Shown one piece after another: positions 7,566 to 16,208 of a stretch of DNA of 32,216 nucleotides (positions are counted from its first letter, which is position 1; each line of letters opens with the position of its first letter). Under the pieces are notes generated by a model. That model was not told where the DNA came from. It was given only the letters and a program-made list of their open reading frames with translations, and did no database searches. The position numbers and the translations under genes were made by a program. The stretch comes from an uncultured Mucilaginibacter sp. (lineage in GTDB: Bacteria > Bacteroidota > Bacteroidia > Sphingobacteriales > Sphingobacteriaceae): assembly GCF_946479965.1 (NCBI RefSeq), contig NZ_CAMLHX010000049.1, positions 1 through 32,216 on the forward strand, given 5' to 3'.

Positions 7566-8972
7566 TTAAAATCTCAATCCATTTATCCAAGCTGATACCT
7601 TCTCCAACGCCACCGGATTAAAAGTCTCCTCTATCTCAGCATACTCATTCATACTACCGGTTTTAGCTGCCTGAAACAGGTGATTAAGTCCCGGTAGTGC
7701 TACCTCTTCATGATTTTTATTACCGGCTTTTTGTAACGCTGCTTTAATTGCCGCAAGGTTGGTCGTACTTTCCACCTGAATGTCCAAACTACCGTTTATT
7801 GACAGCACGGGGCATTTAACTTTAGTGAGGTAATCGGACGGCTTAAGCGATAATGCGTAACGATACCAGGTTGACAGGAACTGGCCTGTTATTCTTTTTA
7901 CCATATCTTGTTTAGACTCTTTGGCAAACGTTTCCGGCGGATAGGCACTTAGCGCACGAAACAGTATCGTATCTACTTTAACCTTCAGTTCAGCATTGCT
8001 GAGCCCGGGATTATCAACTATGGTCTTAAATACATTTTGAAGCATAGCCATCGGTGCTTTTCTGGCATCCTCGGTCATCCCGGCTAAACGCAATTGATCT
8101 TTCTGTTGCTGTAACCCCACTTCAATCATAGGGATACCCGGAGCTGCTAACAAGCAGATAAACTTCACAGCATTATTTCTGGCGGCAACCATTGGGGCTA
8201 TCATTCCACCTTCGCTGTGCCCTATTAAACCAATAGCTAGTTTGTTAAGGTCGGGCCTTGCCTGTATGTATTTAACAGCGGCTTCTGCATCATCAGCAAA
8301 GTCAGCTGTTGTGGCAGCAGCAAAGTTACCTGTTGATTTACCAATTCCCCTGTCGTCATAACGTAGTACTGCTATGCCGTTTCGGGTAAGCCAATCGCTC
8401 AAAACTAAAAACGGGCGATGGTCCATGCCCTGTAGTTCCTCGTTCCTGTTTTGCGGGCCCGATCCTGTAATAAGAACCGCAATCTTTGAGACATTACCGG
8501 TTGATGGGATGGTTAAAGTGCCTGCTAACGTATTACCGGCTTTAGTGTTAGGGATAGTTACTTCCTCCTGTTTATAAGCAAAAGCCATCGGGTCCTGCGG
8601 TCGTTTACCTTGCTCATTGGGCTTGTTATGCGTCAGGATCAGTGGTGTGTTAAGAGCGCCTTGTGTAAAGGTTCCATTAATTATGCTACTGTCGGGCTTA
8701 TAAGTTCCTGTATATTTAATGCCAAACTTAGCTGCTTCAATAGTGATGGCATTGTTGTTAACTGTTGTTTTATCGGTACCAAGGCCCTTTGCATTCTGAT
8801 CAGGACTATCCATTATAGTAGAATAAACATCTCCCGATTTGTTAATGTGAAATACCAGATGAAGCTTGGCCCCGGCAATTTTTATCGCGCCGTACCAGTC
8901 GCCGGTTATGTCCTGAGCTTTCAAGTTAAAAGCTACAACTGACAGCATCAATATAAAGGTTATCTTTTTCAT
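7566..8972 (-). CDS. Secreted alpha/beta hydrolase with N-terminal lipocalin-like domain
   Basis: The 468-residue protein has a signal peptide (cleavage after AQ, residue 20). Residues about 21-115 form a beta-rich domain (ITGDWYGAIKIAGAKLHLVF, a pattern common in front of Bacteroidota hydrolases). The C-terminal alpha/beta hydrolase domain (about 135-468) has the nucleophile elbow GHSEGG with Ser253, the likely acid Asp397 in NGSLD, and His431 in GLNHLF; an oxyanion region ITGSGPQNRNEE is at 168-179. It is probably a periplasmic esterase or peptidase-like hydrolase; the substrate is unknown. A TATATTTG box lies 24 nt upstream. Confidence 0.88.
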   Translation of the reverse strand: MKKITFILMLSVVAFNLKAQDITGDWYGAIKIAGAKLHLVFHINKSGDVYSTIMDSPDQNAKGLGTDKTTVNNNAITIEAAKFGIKYTGTYKPDSSIINGTFTQGALNTPLILTHNKPNEQGKRPQDPMAFAYKQEEVTIPNTKAGNTLAGTLTIPSTGNVSKIAVLITGSGPQNRNEELQGMDHRPFLVLSDWLTRNGIAVLRYDDRGIGKSTGNFAAATTADFADDAEAAVKYIQARPDLNKLAIGLIGHSEGGMIAPMVAARNNAVKFICLLAAPGIPMIEVGLQQQKDQLRLAGMTEDARKAPMAMLQNVFKTIVDNPGLSNAELKVKVDTILFRALSAYPPETFAKESKQDMVKRITGQFLSTWYRYALSLKPSDYLTKVKCPVLSINGSLDIQVESTTNLAAIKAALQKAGNKNHEEVALPGLNHLFQAAKTGSMNEYAEIEETFNPVALEKVSAWINGLRF

Positions 8973-8996
8973 GATTATAAAGGTATTAGGTTATTT

Positions 8997-9004
8997 CAAA
9001 TATA
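8997..9004 (-). promoter_or_regulatory. Candidate -7 box (TATATTTG, minus strand) for the secreted hydrolase
   Basis: This is an exact TAnnTTTG match 24 nt upstream of the hydrolase ATG, implying a leader of about 17 nt. It separates this gene from the upstream sigma-factor unit. No clear -33 element. Confidence 0.4.
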
Positions 9005-9008
9005 TCTT

Positions 9009-9644
9009 TTATTCTCCTTGCTTCAGTTTTTCCATTTCGGCGATGGTTTGCTTTAACTTATCAAGCAAACGTCCGTATGTCATACGCACTTCCCATCTGT
9101 ATAATTTAACCGGAAATAAAATCGCCACCAGCATGCCTGTCGCCAGATAGAGCAAAGCGTATAATTCAACATTTACTGTTGGATGCCTTTGTTGCAAAAT
9201 TGTTAAGATCCCTAGTTTGTTCCATGAGGCCCATGTACCGCTAAGCCCTATTAATACATATAGCGGCAAGGAAAAGCGTACTATCTTCTCTGTCTTCCTG
9301 AAATTATCTTTCAAACAATCGTTAAACGATTTAAGATAGTCATAACTGGTTGCGCCATGATCCAACGTTCTTATGGAATTTAACTGGCCCTTCATATACC
9401 TTGATATAATGAACGCTGAAACTGTAAAAGCTAACCCATACCAAAAGGCCCCCAGAAAATAAAATATCACAGGTGTTGATAATATGATTATAAGCGATAC
9501 CGTTTTTTGCTGCTTCATCCGCTGTTTTATCCGCTCAACCACATTGATCGATTTACGATTATACAAGTCGTTAACTTGCGGCGCAACCAAGCTGCTTTCG
9601 TTCAGAAAGCCCTGTTTCCATATATGTTCAATTGAGTTTTCCAT
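9009..9644 (-). CDS. Multi-pass membrane protein overlapping an ECF sigma gene, putative regulator
   Basis: The 211-residue protein has a soluble N-terminus of about 45 residues, hydrophobic segments near 50-63, 65-82, 124-140 and 160-178, and a charged helical C-terminus (RLLDKLKQTIAEMEKLKQ). Its start codon overlaps the last 17 nt of the sigma-factor gene, which implies translational coupling. No zinc-binding anti-sigma motif (HxxxCxxC) and no periplasmic FecR-like domain are visible. By position it is a candidate anti-sigma factor whose short N-terminal helix (SIEHIWKQGF) could hold the sigma factor, but this is inference. Confidence 0.75.
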   Translation of the reverse strand: MENSIEHIWKQGFLNESSLVAPQVNDLYNRKSINVVERIKQRMKQQKTVSLIIILSTPVIFYFLGAFWYGLAFTVSAFIISRYMKGQLNSIRTLDHGATSYDYLKSFNDCLKDNFRKTEKIVRFSLPLYVLIGLSGTWASWNKLGILTILQQRHPTVNVELYALLYLATGMLVAILFPVKLYRWEVRMTYGRLLDKLKQTIAEMEKLKQGE

Positions 9645-10122
9645 CCAATAATTTTTTTAAACGTTCTTTAATTCTGCCCACACGCACCGCAACATTGTTA
9701 GCCGTTGTATCCAATATTTCGGCAACTTCCTGGTAGGGTTTTTCATCCAGGTAAAGCAGAATAACTGCCCTGTCAACTTCTGACAGCTGCCGTATGGCGA
9801 TGTATAACTGGTTCAACGGTTCATCTTTAAAAGCCCGATTTTCAGTGGTTACAAAGTCGGGTAAGGGATCAGAAGTGAAGTAAGTTTTCCCATTCTTTTT
9901 ATGCTTTTTGAGCAGCGTAAGACAAACATTCAGCGACACCCGGTAAACCCAGGTTGACCATTGGCATTGCTCATGAAAAGTTTCTTTGCTTCGCCAAATT
10001 TGCAGACATACCTCCTGGTAGTAATCCTCAAAATCTTCCTGGGAATTGGTATACGCCCTGCATATCTTTATAATGATGCCTGCAAAGGGTACAATAGATG
10101 TCTGGTAAAAATCTATGCTCAA
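9628..10122 (-). CDS. ECF-type RNA polymerase sigma factor
   Basis: The 164-residue protein carries region 2 (IVPFAGIIIKICRAYTNSQ, then EDFEDYYQEVCLQIWRS, about residues 10-50, and CQWSTWVYRVSLNVCLTLLK) and region 4 (LSEVDRAVILLYLDEKPYQE, VAEILDTTANNVAVRVGRIK, about 110-157). The start is a TTG: an in-frame stop lies a few codons upstream and no ATG fits, while the LSIDFYQTSI beginning matches where this family normally starts. It is translationally coupled to the downstream membrane protein. About 160 nt separate it from the divergent gene at 10285. Confidence 0.9.
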   Translation of the reverse strand: MSIDFYQTSIVPFAGIIIKICRAYTNSQEDFEDYYQEVCLQIWRSKETFHEQCQWSTWVYRVSLNVCLTLLKKHKKNGKTYFTSDPLPDFVTTENRAFKDEPLNQLYIAIRQLSEVDRAVILLYLDEKPYQEVAEILDTTANNVAVRVGRIKERLKKLLDGKLN

Positions 10123-10284
10123 TTTCTTGTTGTTTAAATGCTATTTACATGATTTGTGGCTGAAATCAAATAATATTACACTGGGGTTGAAACTTTTTTG
10201 TCTAAATTCATCGTGCTAACGCTTCCCCATAAAAAATGTCAATAAATTTTAGGAAGTTGATGATTATATAAACAACGGATATCT

Positions 10285-10702
10285 ATGTTTATAAGAAGGG
10301 CTTATTATTATCTATTCTACACACTGTATAAGTTTTGGGAGGCGATATCTATACCCAAATTTTGGAGTGATTGGAAAGCAGAATTATCATTAGACGTTCT
10401 TGAGATTTTTCTGGGGCTTTCCGGAATATGTTATTATGCAATCGTTAATAAAGAAATCATCGATTTTGGAAGTGGAAGATACATTGTTTGTCTTTATTTA
10501 CTTCTTATAGCGATACCCAATTACTTTATATTTCATCATCACGATCAATGGAAACAGATAGTGCATGAATTTGATCAGCTGCCAAAGAAAAATAACATAA
10601 ATTGGAGGACTTGTTGTGTGGACTATAATTTTACTGATTATCGCCAATTTGGTCTTTGCATTCTATCAGTTAGGTCAAATTGATTGGAAACTATATAGAT
10701 AA
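10285..10702 (+). pseudogene. Small membrane protein gene broken by a +1 frameshift
   Basis: The open frame from ATG 10285 ends at 10683 after an unnatural tail (RTCCVDYNFTDYRQFGLC). Reading the +1 frame from 10601 instead gives IGGLVVWTIILLIIANLVFA followed by FYQLGQIDWKLYR and a stop at 10700-10702, a typical transmembrane helix and end. Removing one A in the CATAAATTGG stretch (about 10598-10603) joins the frames into a 138-residue protein with hydrophobic segments near residues 37-55, 68-85 and 106-126. An upstream stop in the second frame at 10598-10600 confines the shift to this spot. It may be a real mutation, a sequencing error or, less likely, recoding. Function unknown. Confidence 0.75.
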
Positions 10703-10732
10703 TACAGAGCGAGAGGATGGGAGCTACCAAAC

Positions 10733-11389
10733 TTACGATATCCCCACCCAGTTTTCAATACGGCGTTTTGGTAGATCAACAGCTAACCAGGTTTCAACGT
10801 TATTTGCTTCGCGCTTTCCGTAAGCCATTAAGTAATGAATATGAAACTCTTCGCCTTTACTTAATTGTGGCACGGTTGTTTTAACGCCAAAGCTGGTTAG
10901 TTTTGTGAAAGAGCTGTGGAAGCCCAAATCTTGTTTAAATCTCTCAGGCAAGCCATCACCATTTACCGCTCTCTGGTGCAAAGTTTCTCCATCCTCAGCA
11001 CCTATATGTAGCGTCCAATCGTTATTAAATGCTTCAATTGCATCTAATGCTTCGCCACAAGCAGTGTCAAACTCCACTATTTCATTTCTCTTTTTTTTGA
11101 GTGAACAAAATAGTTCAATTGATTCCTGTGCCTGAGTATGCTTCTTAATACGCCACAACCAGCCAAAGGATGCTGTTACGCAGCTGTTATGATCAGTATT
11201 AATGGGTAATTTAAAAAACATCGAATCAAAACTGTAATTTTCAGTTTTTGTGAGAAGACAATCACCATTTTCAAGTTTAAAAGGTCCGGTTGTATCACAT
11301 TGAACATGTCCGCCTTTAAGTCCGCATTTCACCATGCCTAAGGGGGTTTCAACTTTGTAAATGCTTATAAGGTTTAGTGGCATTGGCAT
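10733..11389 (-). CDS. Conserved-looking protein of unknown function
   Basis: The 218-residue protein has no signal peptide or membrane segment. It opens with strand-like sequence (LISIYKVETPLGMVKCGLKG) and has a helical middle (QAQESIELFCSLKKKRNEIV) and a strand-rich C-terminal half ending in ETWLAVDLPKRRIENWVGIS. I recognise no domain or motif. Codon use and composition look like the neighbours. A second ATG two codons in is an alternative start. It lies between a frameshifted membrane gene and a phospholipase-like gene with no evident link. Confidence 0.65.
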   Translation of the reverse strand: MPMPLNLISIYKVETPLGMVKCGLKGGHVQCDTTGPFKLENGDCLLTKTENYSFDSMFFKLPINTDHNSCVTASFGWLWRIKKHTQAQESIELFCSLKKKRNEIVEFDTACGEALDAIEAFNNDWTLHIGAEDGETLHQRAVNGDGLPERFKQDLGFHSSFTKLTSFGVKTTVPQLSKGEEFHIHYLMAYGKREANNVETWLAVDLPKRRIENWVGIS

Positions 11390-11435
11390 AATTAAAGATA
11401 CGATTCTTCTCGCATTAAGGAGGGTATTTACGCCT

Positions 11436-12677
11436 TTATTTTAAATACCACGGATTGGCATAGTTCGCTACTAAATTCGGTGTCCCTACTTTATTGTAAA
11501 AAGCAAATATATTCTGCTGCATCGCAGGGCTAATTACCGCCTCGCTATCATTTCTTAAGTTGACCAACCATTCGGCATAGGTGGTATCGGCAAGGGTGTA
11601 TTCATTTAGTACAGATAAATTCCCGGTATCGTAATTAATATTAGGCAGCAATAGTGATCTCCCATCTGCTAATGTAGCCAGGGCGAGATCGTAGTTTACC
11701 ATAATACTATCCATACTTTTTAAAAACAGTTCTTCGCAGGTTACGCCGGGATATTTAAACCCCATTTTCTTTAACGGACCAATTTTGGGTAATCTATGCA
11801 CAAGTCGCGCAAGCAGTTTAGCCATTGAACCCGTTCCGGAATTAGATGCGGTGTTTTGCTTGAATGCGTTTTGTGGTATACGGTCGCTGAAAGTTTTTCG
11901 GCTGAAGGTTTGGTTTGATAGCCTGATACCCGCCTTATCTGATTGCCGCGCTACACGTGCCAATTCGGGAAACATATCTCGCACACCCCAGCGAAAAGTT
12001 AATATATAGGATTCGAAATTTGGAAATACCGTTTGCAGGTCCTGGCCGTATACTGTCCGGAATGCCCGTTCTAAAACCGGCGTAGCTATCTCAAAACCTA
12101 TAAAATTATGAAAGGCAACGCTGGCATAGTTGCCTTTGGCGATCTGGATCACATCAAAGGCAAACTCTATCCTGCTATGCGAGGTATGGTCATCATCAAA
12201 GGTAATTATGTCCCCAAATTTTTTTTTGAGCTGCGGATAGTCAATAGCTACAGAAAGATTAGTGGCAAGCGAGTGGCCATACTTGTCGGCCATGTAATGC
12301 GACAGGGCACCCAATGCAAAGGCGTATTCGTTAAGGTTTTGAGCTTCCTCTATCAGCGTTAATATAAAATCGCCGCTGCGCACATAATGTAGCAAATTGG
12401 TAAAATACGGACTGCCAAAAGGCATATAGCCCATATCGGCTACCAGGCTGCCGCCGTAAGTATAGGCATAAGCTTTGGTCAACTCATCAGTTGTTGCCTT
12501 CGGATATTTTTTTAAAAGAAGCGGTTTGATATTCCCGGTCCACTCGGCATCAATTATAGCTTCGTGCGCAAGGATAGAGAAACCGCGTGCGGTATTGAAG
12601 GTAACGATGCAGCACAAAAGCAACAAAAGGCGTTTGCTTAGATTTATCTGTTTTATGATAGCTGCACAGTTGAACAT
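11436..12677 (-). CDS. Exported zinc-dependent phospholipase C-like protein
   Basis: The 413-residue protein has a signal peptide (KRLLLLLCCIVTFNTARG, cleavage near residue 32). The mature start FSILAHEAIIDAEW gives His38, close to the N-terminus as in zinc-dependent phospholipase C. Asp81, His97 and the core GALSHYMADKYGH (His127, Asp131, His135) fit the zinc-ligand pattern of the PLC/S1-P1 nuclease fold. About 150 further residues at the C-terminus are helical and unassigned. I chose ATG 12677, since the longer frame begins with TTG and lies against a CAAAGGTC box at 12699-12706 (one mismatch to the minus-strand -7 consensus). Phospholipid cleavage is inferred from the family. Confidence 0.8.
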   Translation of the reverse strand: MFNCAAIIKQINLSKRLLLLLCCIVTFNTARGFSILAHEAIIDAEWTGNIKPLLLKKYPKATTDELTKAYAYTYGGSLVADMGYMPFGSPYFTNLLHYVRSGDFILTLIEEAQNLNEYAFALGALSHYMADKYGHSLATNLSVAIDYPQLKKKFGDIITFDDDHTSHSRIEFAFDVIQIAKGNYASVAFHNFIGFEIATPVLERAFRTVYGQDLQTVFPNFESYILTFRWGVRDMFPELARVARQSDKAGIRLSNQTFSRKTFSDRIPQNAFKQNTASNSGTGSMAKLLARLVHRLPKIGPLKKMGFKYPGVTCEELFLKSMDSIMVNYDLALATLADGRSLLLPNINYDTGNLSVLNEYTLADTTYAEWLVNLRNDSEAVISPAMQQNIFAFYNKVGTPNLVANYANPWYLK

Positions 12678-12701
12678 GCTTAATTGTAGTTCACTATGCA
12701 A

Positions 12702-12993
12702 AGGTCTGTTTGTAGTTTAAGCTGAGGCTTGGCTTTAAATTACTATATCATTAAATAAATAAGTCGGTTTTGATAAGAGTTTATTATTTATTAATAGATA
12801 GAACAGGTTTAGTTAACTAGTTCCTAACAAATGGATAATGTGGGCTCTATTTTTCGCCCTAAAATCTGCCTGTTTTTTACAGAATATTGATTATCAACTA
12901 TTTAAAGCAATTCTACAGCTAAATTTCCTGACGAATAAGTTGTTTCACTTTGTTCCGCTTCAAAAATCAACTTATTGATAAACAGGTAATTGA
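12702..12993. other. Non-coding interval, no gene seen
   Basis: About 290 nt of AT-rich sequence between the phospholipase-like start and the GH130 terminator. Apart from a weak promoter-like box at 12699-12706 for the leftward gene, I see nothing. An 88-codon frame crossing into GH130 is a shadow of that gene. Confidence 0.5.
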
Positions 12994-13046
12994 AAAATTG
13001 CTTGCTCCGCTTTGTTTCGATTGTTTCACATTCACCAGCGGAGCAA
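12993..13046 (-). terminator. Probable terminator of the GH130 gene
   Basis: A perfect 10-bp stem (TTGCTCCGCT at 13002-13011 and AGCGGAGCAA at 13037-13046) with a 25-nt loop, followed on the minus strand by GCAATTTTTC. It lies 10 nt beyond the GH130 stop. The large loop lowers confidence. Confidence 0.5.
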
Positions 13047-13055
13047 ACACTGTGC

Positions 13056-14105
13056 TTACACGCCCAGCCTTGCCAATATCTCCTGCACAGAAAACGTGGC
13101 TCCGCAAACAAACTCATCAGACGCGCCATAGTAAATGGTAATAGTATCGCCGTCAACAATATGGCCATTGGTAAACACCACGTTACCGAAGAATCCGCTT
13201 AGCTCGTAAGGTTCAGTAGGTATCATAATGGGGGCTTCGGCTCGTGCGATAACCTTAGTAGGGTCGTTCAAATCAAGCAGGAAAGCGCCCAGGCAGTACT
13301 GATGCTCCTTGTTAGCGCCATGGTAAATTTCCAGCCAGCCCTTGTCTGTCTTTATCGGTGCAGCGCCCGCGCCAACCCGGGCGCTGTCCCAACTATCCGG
13401 CCTGGTTTTAATAATGCATTTGTGCCTGCCCCAATGCACACCATCCGGCGACTCTGCTATCCATATATAATTGCCGCCTATATCCACGCTGCTTGGGCGA
13501 TGCAGGGCGTAGTAAAGGCCGTTTATCTTCTCCTCAAAAATGGCGCAGTCCTTATTATGTGGTGGCAGTATCATGCCATGGCGCTCAAAGGTTTTCCAGT
13601 CTTTTGTAGTACGCATCCCCACCCCCACGCCATTGCCTGATACGGAAGTGAAGGTTAGATAATAGGTATCGTCTATCTGCGTAACCCGGCAATCTTCAAT
13701 ACCAAAGGCCTCTAAATAACCCATCCCGAATAATGAGATGTAGCCTTCAGGCTCGTAAAAGTTAAGGCCGTCATCGCTGCAAAGCAAACGCAGGTGCGAT
13801 AACGTCGTGAGGTAATCCAAACCCATATAACGTATAACTCGCGGATCGGTAGTGATGAGTTCAGGGTGTTCGGCAGGCAGCTCTATTATCTCGGTTTTGC
13901 CCAGTTCGTTAAGGATGGGAAAAAAGATTGAGCCTTCCTTTTGTACCGCGTTCTCTGCCACCCGAACAATGAGCCAAGTCTTGCCTTCAAATTTAAATAC
14001 GCCGGGGTTAAGCAGGCAAATAATATGCAGACCTTCCTCGCTTGGCGGCAGGTCGGCGGGTTTTAGTAATGGGTTTTGGGGGAAACGTCGGGCAATATCA
14101 CTCAT
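13056..14105 (-). CDS. Glycoside hydrolase family 130 protein (beta-mannoside phosphorylase-like)
   Basis: The 349-residue protein lacks a signal peptide and should be cytoplasmic. It has the GH130 five-bladed propeller pattern: NPGVFKFEGKTWLIVRVAEN near the start, GIEDCRV with Asp138 at the position of the family's general acid, CAIFEEKINGLYYALHRPS, WDSARVGAGAAPI, and GWLEIYHGAN with His262 and a closing IYYGASDE. GH130 members use phosphate to split beta-mannosides to mannose 1-phosphate, or hydrolyse them. The phosphate-binding Arg/His pattern (HRPSS) favours a phosphorylase, but the exact disaccharide is not readable. No SusC/D or other carbohydrate genes are nearby. Terminator downstream. 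Confidence 0.9.
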   Translation of the reverse strand: MSDIARRFPQNPLLKPADLPPSEEGLHIICLLNPGVFKFEGKTWLIVRVAENAVQKEGSIFFPILNELGKTEIIELPAEHPELITTDPRVIRYMGLDYLTTLSHLRLLCSDDGLNFYEPEGYISLFGMGYLEAFGIEDCRVTQIDDTYYLTFTSVSGNGVGVGMRTTKDWKTFERHGMILPPHNKDCAIFEEKINGLYYALHRPSSVDIGGNYIWIAESPDGVHWGRHKCIIKTRPDSWDSARVGAGAAPIKTDKGWLEIYHGANKEHQYCLGAFLLDLNDPTKVIARAEAPIMIPTEPYELSGFFGNVVFTNGHIVDGDTITIYYGASDEFVCGATFSVQEILARLGV

Positions 14106-14214
14106 AGTGCGTTTTATGAGATAACAGGTGGTTTAACCATTAGTTTTATTTGATGTTACGTAAAACGCAAATTCCCTATTCACTTATTTGAGCATAATCC
14201 TTAATATTGCCTCA

Positions 14215-15069
14215 ATGGGTTTTTTACAGATCCCCGGGTTGGGAACAGTACACTTTCATGAATACGGAACGGGTAACAAACCCCTGTTGGCTTTTCATGG
14301 CTATGGTATGACCGGAAAACAGTTCCATGTCTTGGAGCAGTCTGTTTTAAAGGAATATCATATCTATGGCTTTGACCACTTTTTTCATCATGAAAGCAAA
14401 TTAGATAACTGGACCGAAGAACAAATAGTTGCGGGGATGCCACGCACCATGATACGACACTATGCCGAGGAGTGGTTTAAACTGCATGGCCGTCAGCGGT
14501 TCTCGGTAATGGCCTACTCCATCGGTGCCAACCTGGCACTTATATTGGTTGAGGAATTTCCTGATCTTATTGATGAGGTTATCCTGATGGCGCCTGATGG
14601 CTTGTCTGTTTTTAAGGGTTTTCATTTTTTATTACACCAAGGACCTGGCAAACGCCTATTTAGGCGCCTAACCAAAAGCAAATGGATGGCTACATCGCTG
14701 CTAAAAAACTTGCTGCGTATTGGGTTTATCGACCAAAGTTTATATGATATCGCTTACAGTGAGTTGGATACACCAAAAAAGCGTTTGGATGTATATTACA
14801 CACTTAACCTGATGCGCCTGCTTACTCCAGACACCGAGAAATTGGCTGATCTTATCAATCAACATAAAATAAAGTGTATTTTAATATTTGGCAAGCACGA
14901 CAATTTATTTCCGCATAAAAAAGCGTTGCCATTTATTGAAAAACTAAACGACCCGGCAATACATCACGTTGATCTGGGCCATTGGCTGATAGTACCCGCG
15001 CTTGACGAATATTTAGTTAAATTTGGAGGACAGAACGCTGTAGACAATCTGCCCCAGGTAAACCAATAA
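14215..15069 (+). CDS. Alpha/beta hydrolase
   Basis: The 284-residue protein opens GFLQIPGLGTVHFHEYGTGN and then LLAFHGYGMTGKQF, the oxyanion-side HG motif. MAYSIGANLAL supplies the nucleophile serine in a SxG variant elbow (YSIGA), and FGKHDNLFP and DLGHWLI give the likely Asp and His. I chose ATG 14215; an in-frame TTG at 14188 would add nine residues. There is no signal peptide. The GT2 gene follows after 11 nt, so they are likely one transcript, and with IspH beyond, a lipid or isoprenoid substrate is plausible but unproven. Confidence 0.82.
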   Translation: MGFLQIPGLGTVHFHEYGTGNKPLLAFHGYGMTGKQFHVLEQSVLKEYHIYGFDHFFHHESKLDNWTEEQIVAGMPRTMIRHYAEEWFKLHGRQRFSVMAYSIGANLALILVEEFPDLIDEVILMAPDGLSVFKGFHFLLHQGPGKRLFRRLTKSKWMATSLLKNLLRIGFIDQSLYDIAYSELDTPKKRLDVYYTLNLMRLLTPDTEKLADLINQHKIKCILIFGKHDNLFPHKKALPFIEKLNDPAIHHVDLGHWLIVPALDEYLVKFGGQNAVDNLPQVNQ

Positions 15070-15080
15070 CAAAGCCAACA

Positions 15081-16169
15081 GTGATATACATAATAGCCGC
15101 AACTTTATTGTTTATGATATTGCGCTTTACTGTTACGCTGTTCAATTTTTTATCCGATCCTAAATTGCGCCGCGTAAACCGGCAATACACAGACCTTGTA
15201 TCAATTCTTATTCCGGTTCGCAACGAGTCACGCGACATAATTGCGTTATTGGAATCTATAAAGAGGCAAAATCATGACAATTATGAAGTGATCATTCTTG
15301 ACGATGACTCAAACGATGATACTTACAAATTATGTAAAGCTTTTTGCGACAGGCATCAAAATTTCAAGATAATAAAAGGAGAAAAACTTGCTGCAGGCTG
15401 GACTGGTAAAAACTTTGCCTGTCATCAGTTGTCGCTCGCTGCCAAAGGCAATTTTCTATTATTTCTGGATGCTGATGAGCAGGTGCATAACGGATTGATA
15501 AATGCAGCAATATACCGTATGCATCAATATAAATTGGGTTTGTTAAGCGTTTTTGCTAACCCGGATATGCTTACATCGGGCGAGCGTATAGTGGTACCGC
15601 TGCTGCATTACCTGCTATTAGGGTTACTGCCTCTCAGGTTGGTATATCTGATAAAAAATCATTTTGTTGCCACAGCAAGCGGACAGTTTATGCTTTTTAA
15701 CGCCGAAGTTTACCGGCGCCATCAATGGCACACTCAGGTAAGAGATAAAATTGTGGAGGATGCCGAAATAATGCGAATGGTTAAAGCGGCAGGATACCGT
15801 GGCGAAATCCTGCTGTCAAACAACATGCTTACCAGCCGCATGTACAAAAGTTATTTGGGGGCTATAAATGGCTTTAGCAAAAATGTCCTTTCAGTTTTCA
15901 ACTACAACATTATTTGGTTTTTGATATACATACTACTAACTATTGCCGGGCCAATGATGGTTATCATCACACTAAACATTCCGCTTATATTGTTTATGGC
16001 AGCCCTTATTATAATCGGACGGATTATGGAATCGTTATCATCAGGTCAAAATCCGGTATACAATCTTATTTTGCATCCATTGCAAATGATAAGCCTTACT
16101 GCGATAGCTTTTGTTGCCATCCAAAAACACCTTACCCATACCGTGATGTGGAAAGGACGGCGCATATAA
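15081..16169 (+). CDS. Membrane GT2 glycosyltransferase (CrtQ/CruC-like)
   Basis: The 362-residue protein has an N-terminal membrane segment (residues 2-22), a GT-A domain with SILIPVRNES (41-50), the DDD motif at 74-76, DAD at 130-132 that binds metal-sugar nucleotide, and the catalytic ED at 226-227. Two or more C-terminal helices (about 274-310, 325-345) anchor it. This layout resembles glycosyltransferases of carotenoid pathways such as CrtQ and CruC. The start is GTG, 11 nt after the hydrolase. IspH, the last step of isoprenoid precursor synthesis, follows, which supports but does not prove a carotenoid or polyisoprenoid acceptor. Confidence 0.82.
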   Translation: MIYIIAATLLFMILRFTVTLFNFLSDPKLRRVNRQYTDLVSILIPVRNESRDIIALLESIKRQNHDNYEVIILDDDSNDDTYKLCKAFCDRHQNFKIIKGEKLAAGWTGKNFACHQLSLAAKGNFLLFLDADEQVHNGLINAAIYRMHQYKLGLLSVFANPDMLTSGERIVVPLLHYLLLGLLPLRLVYLIKNHFVATASGQFMLFNAEVYRRHQWHTQVRDKIVEDAEIMRMVKAAGYRGEILLSNNMLTSRMYKSYLGAINGFSKNVLSVFNYNIIWFLIYILLTIAGPMMVIITLNIPLILFMAALIIIGRIMESLSSGQNPVYNLILHPLQMISLTAIAFVAIQKHLTHTVMWKGRRI

Positions 16170-16193
16170 AGTAATTTTGCACTAAATATTACT

Positions 16194-16201
16194 TAAATTT
16201 G
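16194..16201 (+). promoter_or_regulatory. Candidate -7 box (TAAATTTG) for ispH, possibly leaderless
   Basis: An exact TAnnTTTG match ends 7 nt before the ispH ATG, the same spacing as at 384-391. A TTTG at 16176-16179 is only 14 nt upstream, shorter than the usual spacing, so the -33 element is uncertain. Confidence 0.45.
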
Positions 16202-16208
16202 CAAACGT

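Noticed and set aside
12902..13168. 88-codon minus-strand frame
   Set aside because: It overlaps the end of GH130 in another frame and has no domain or supporting context.
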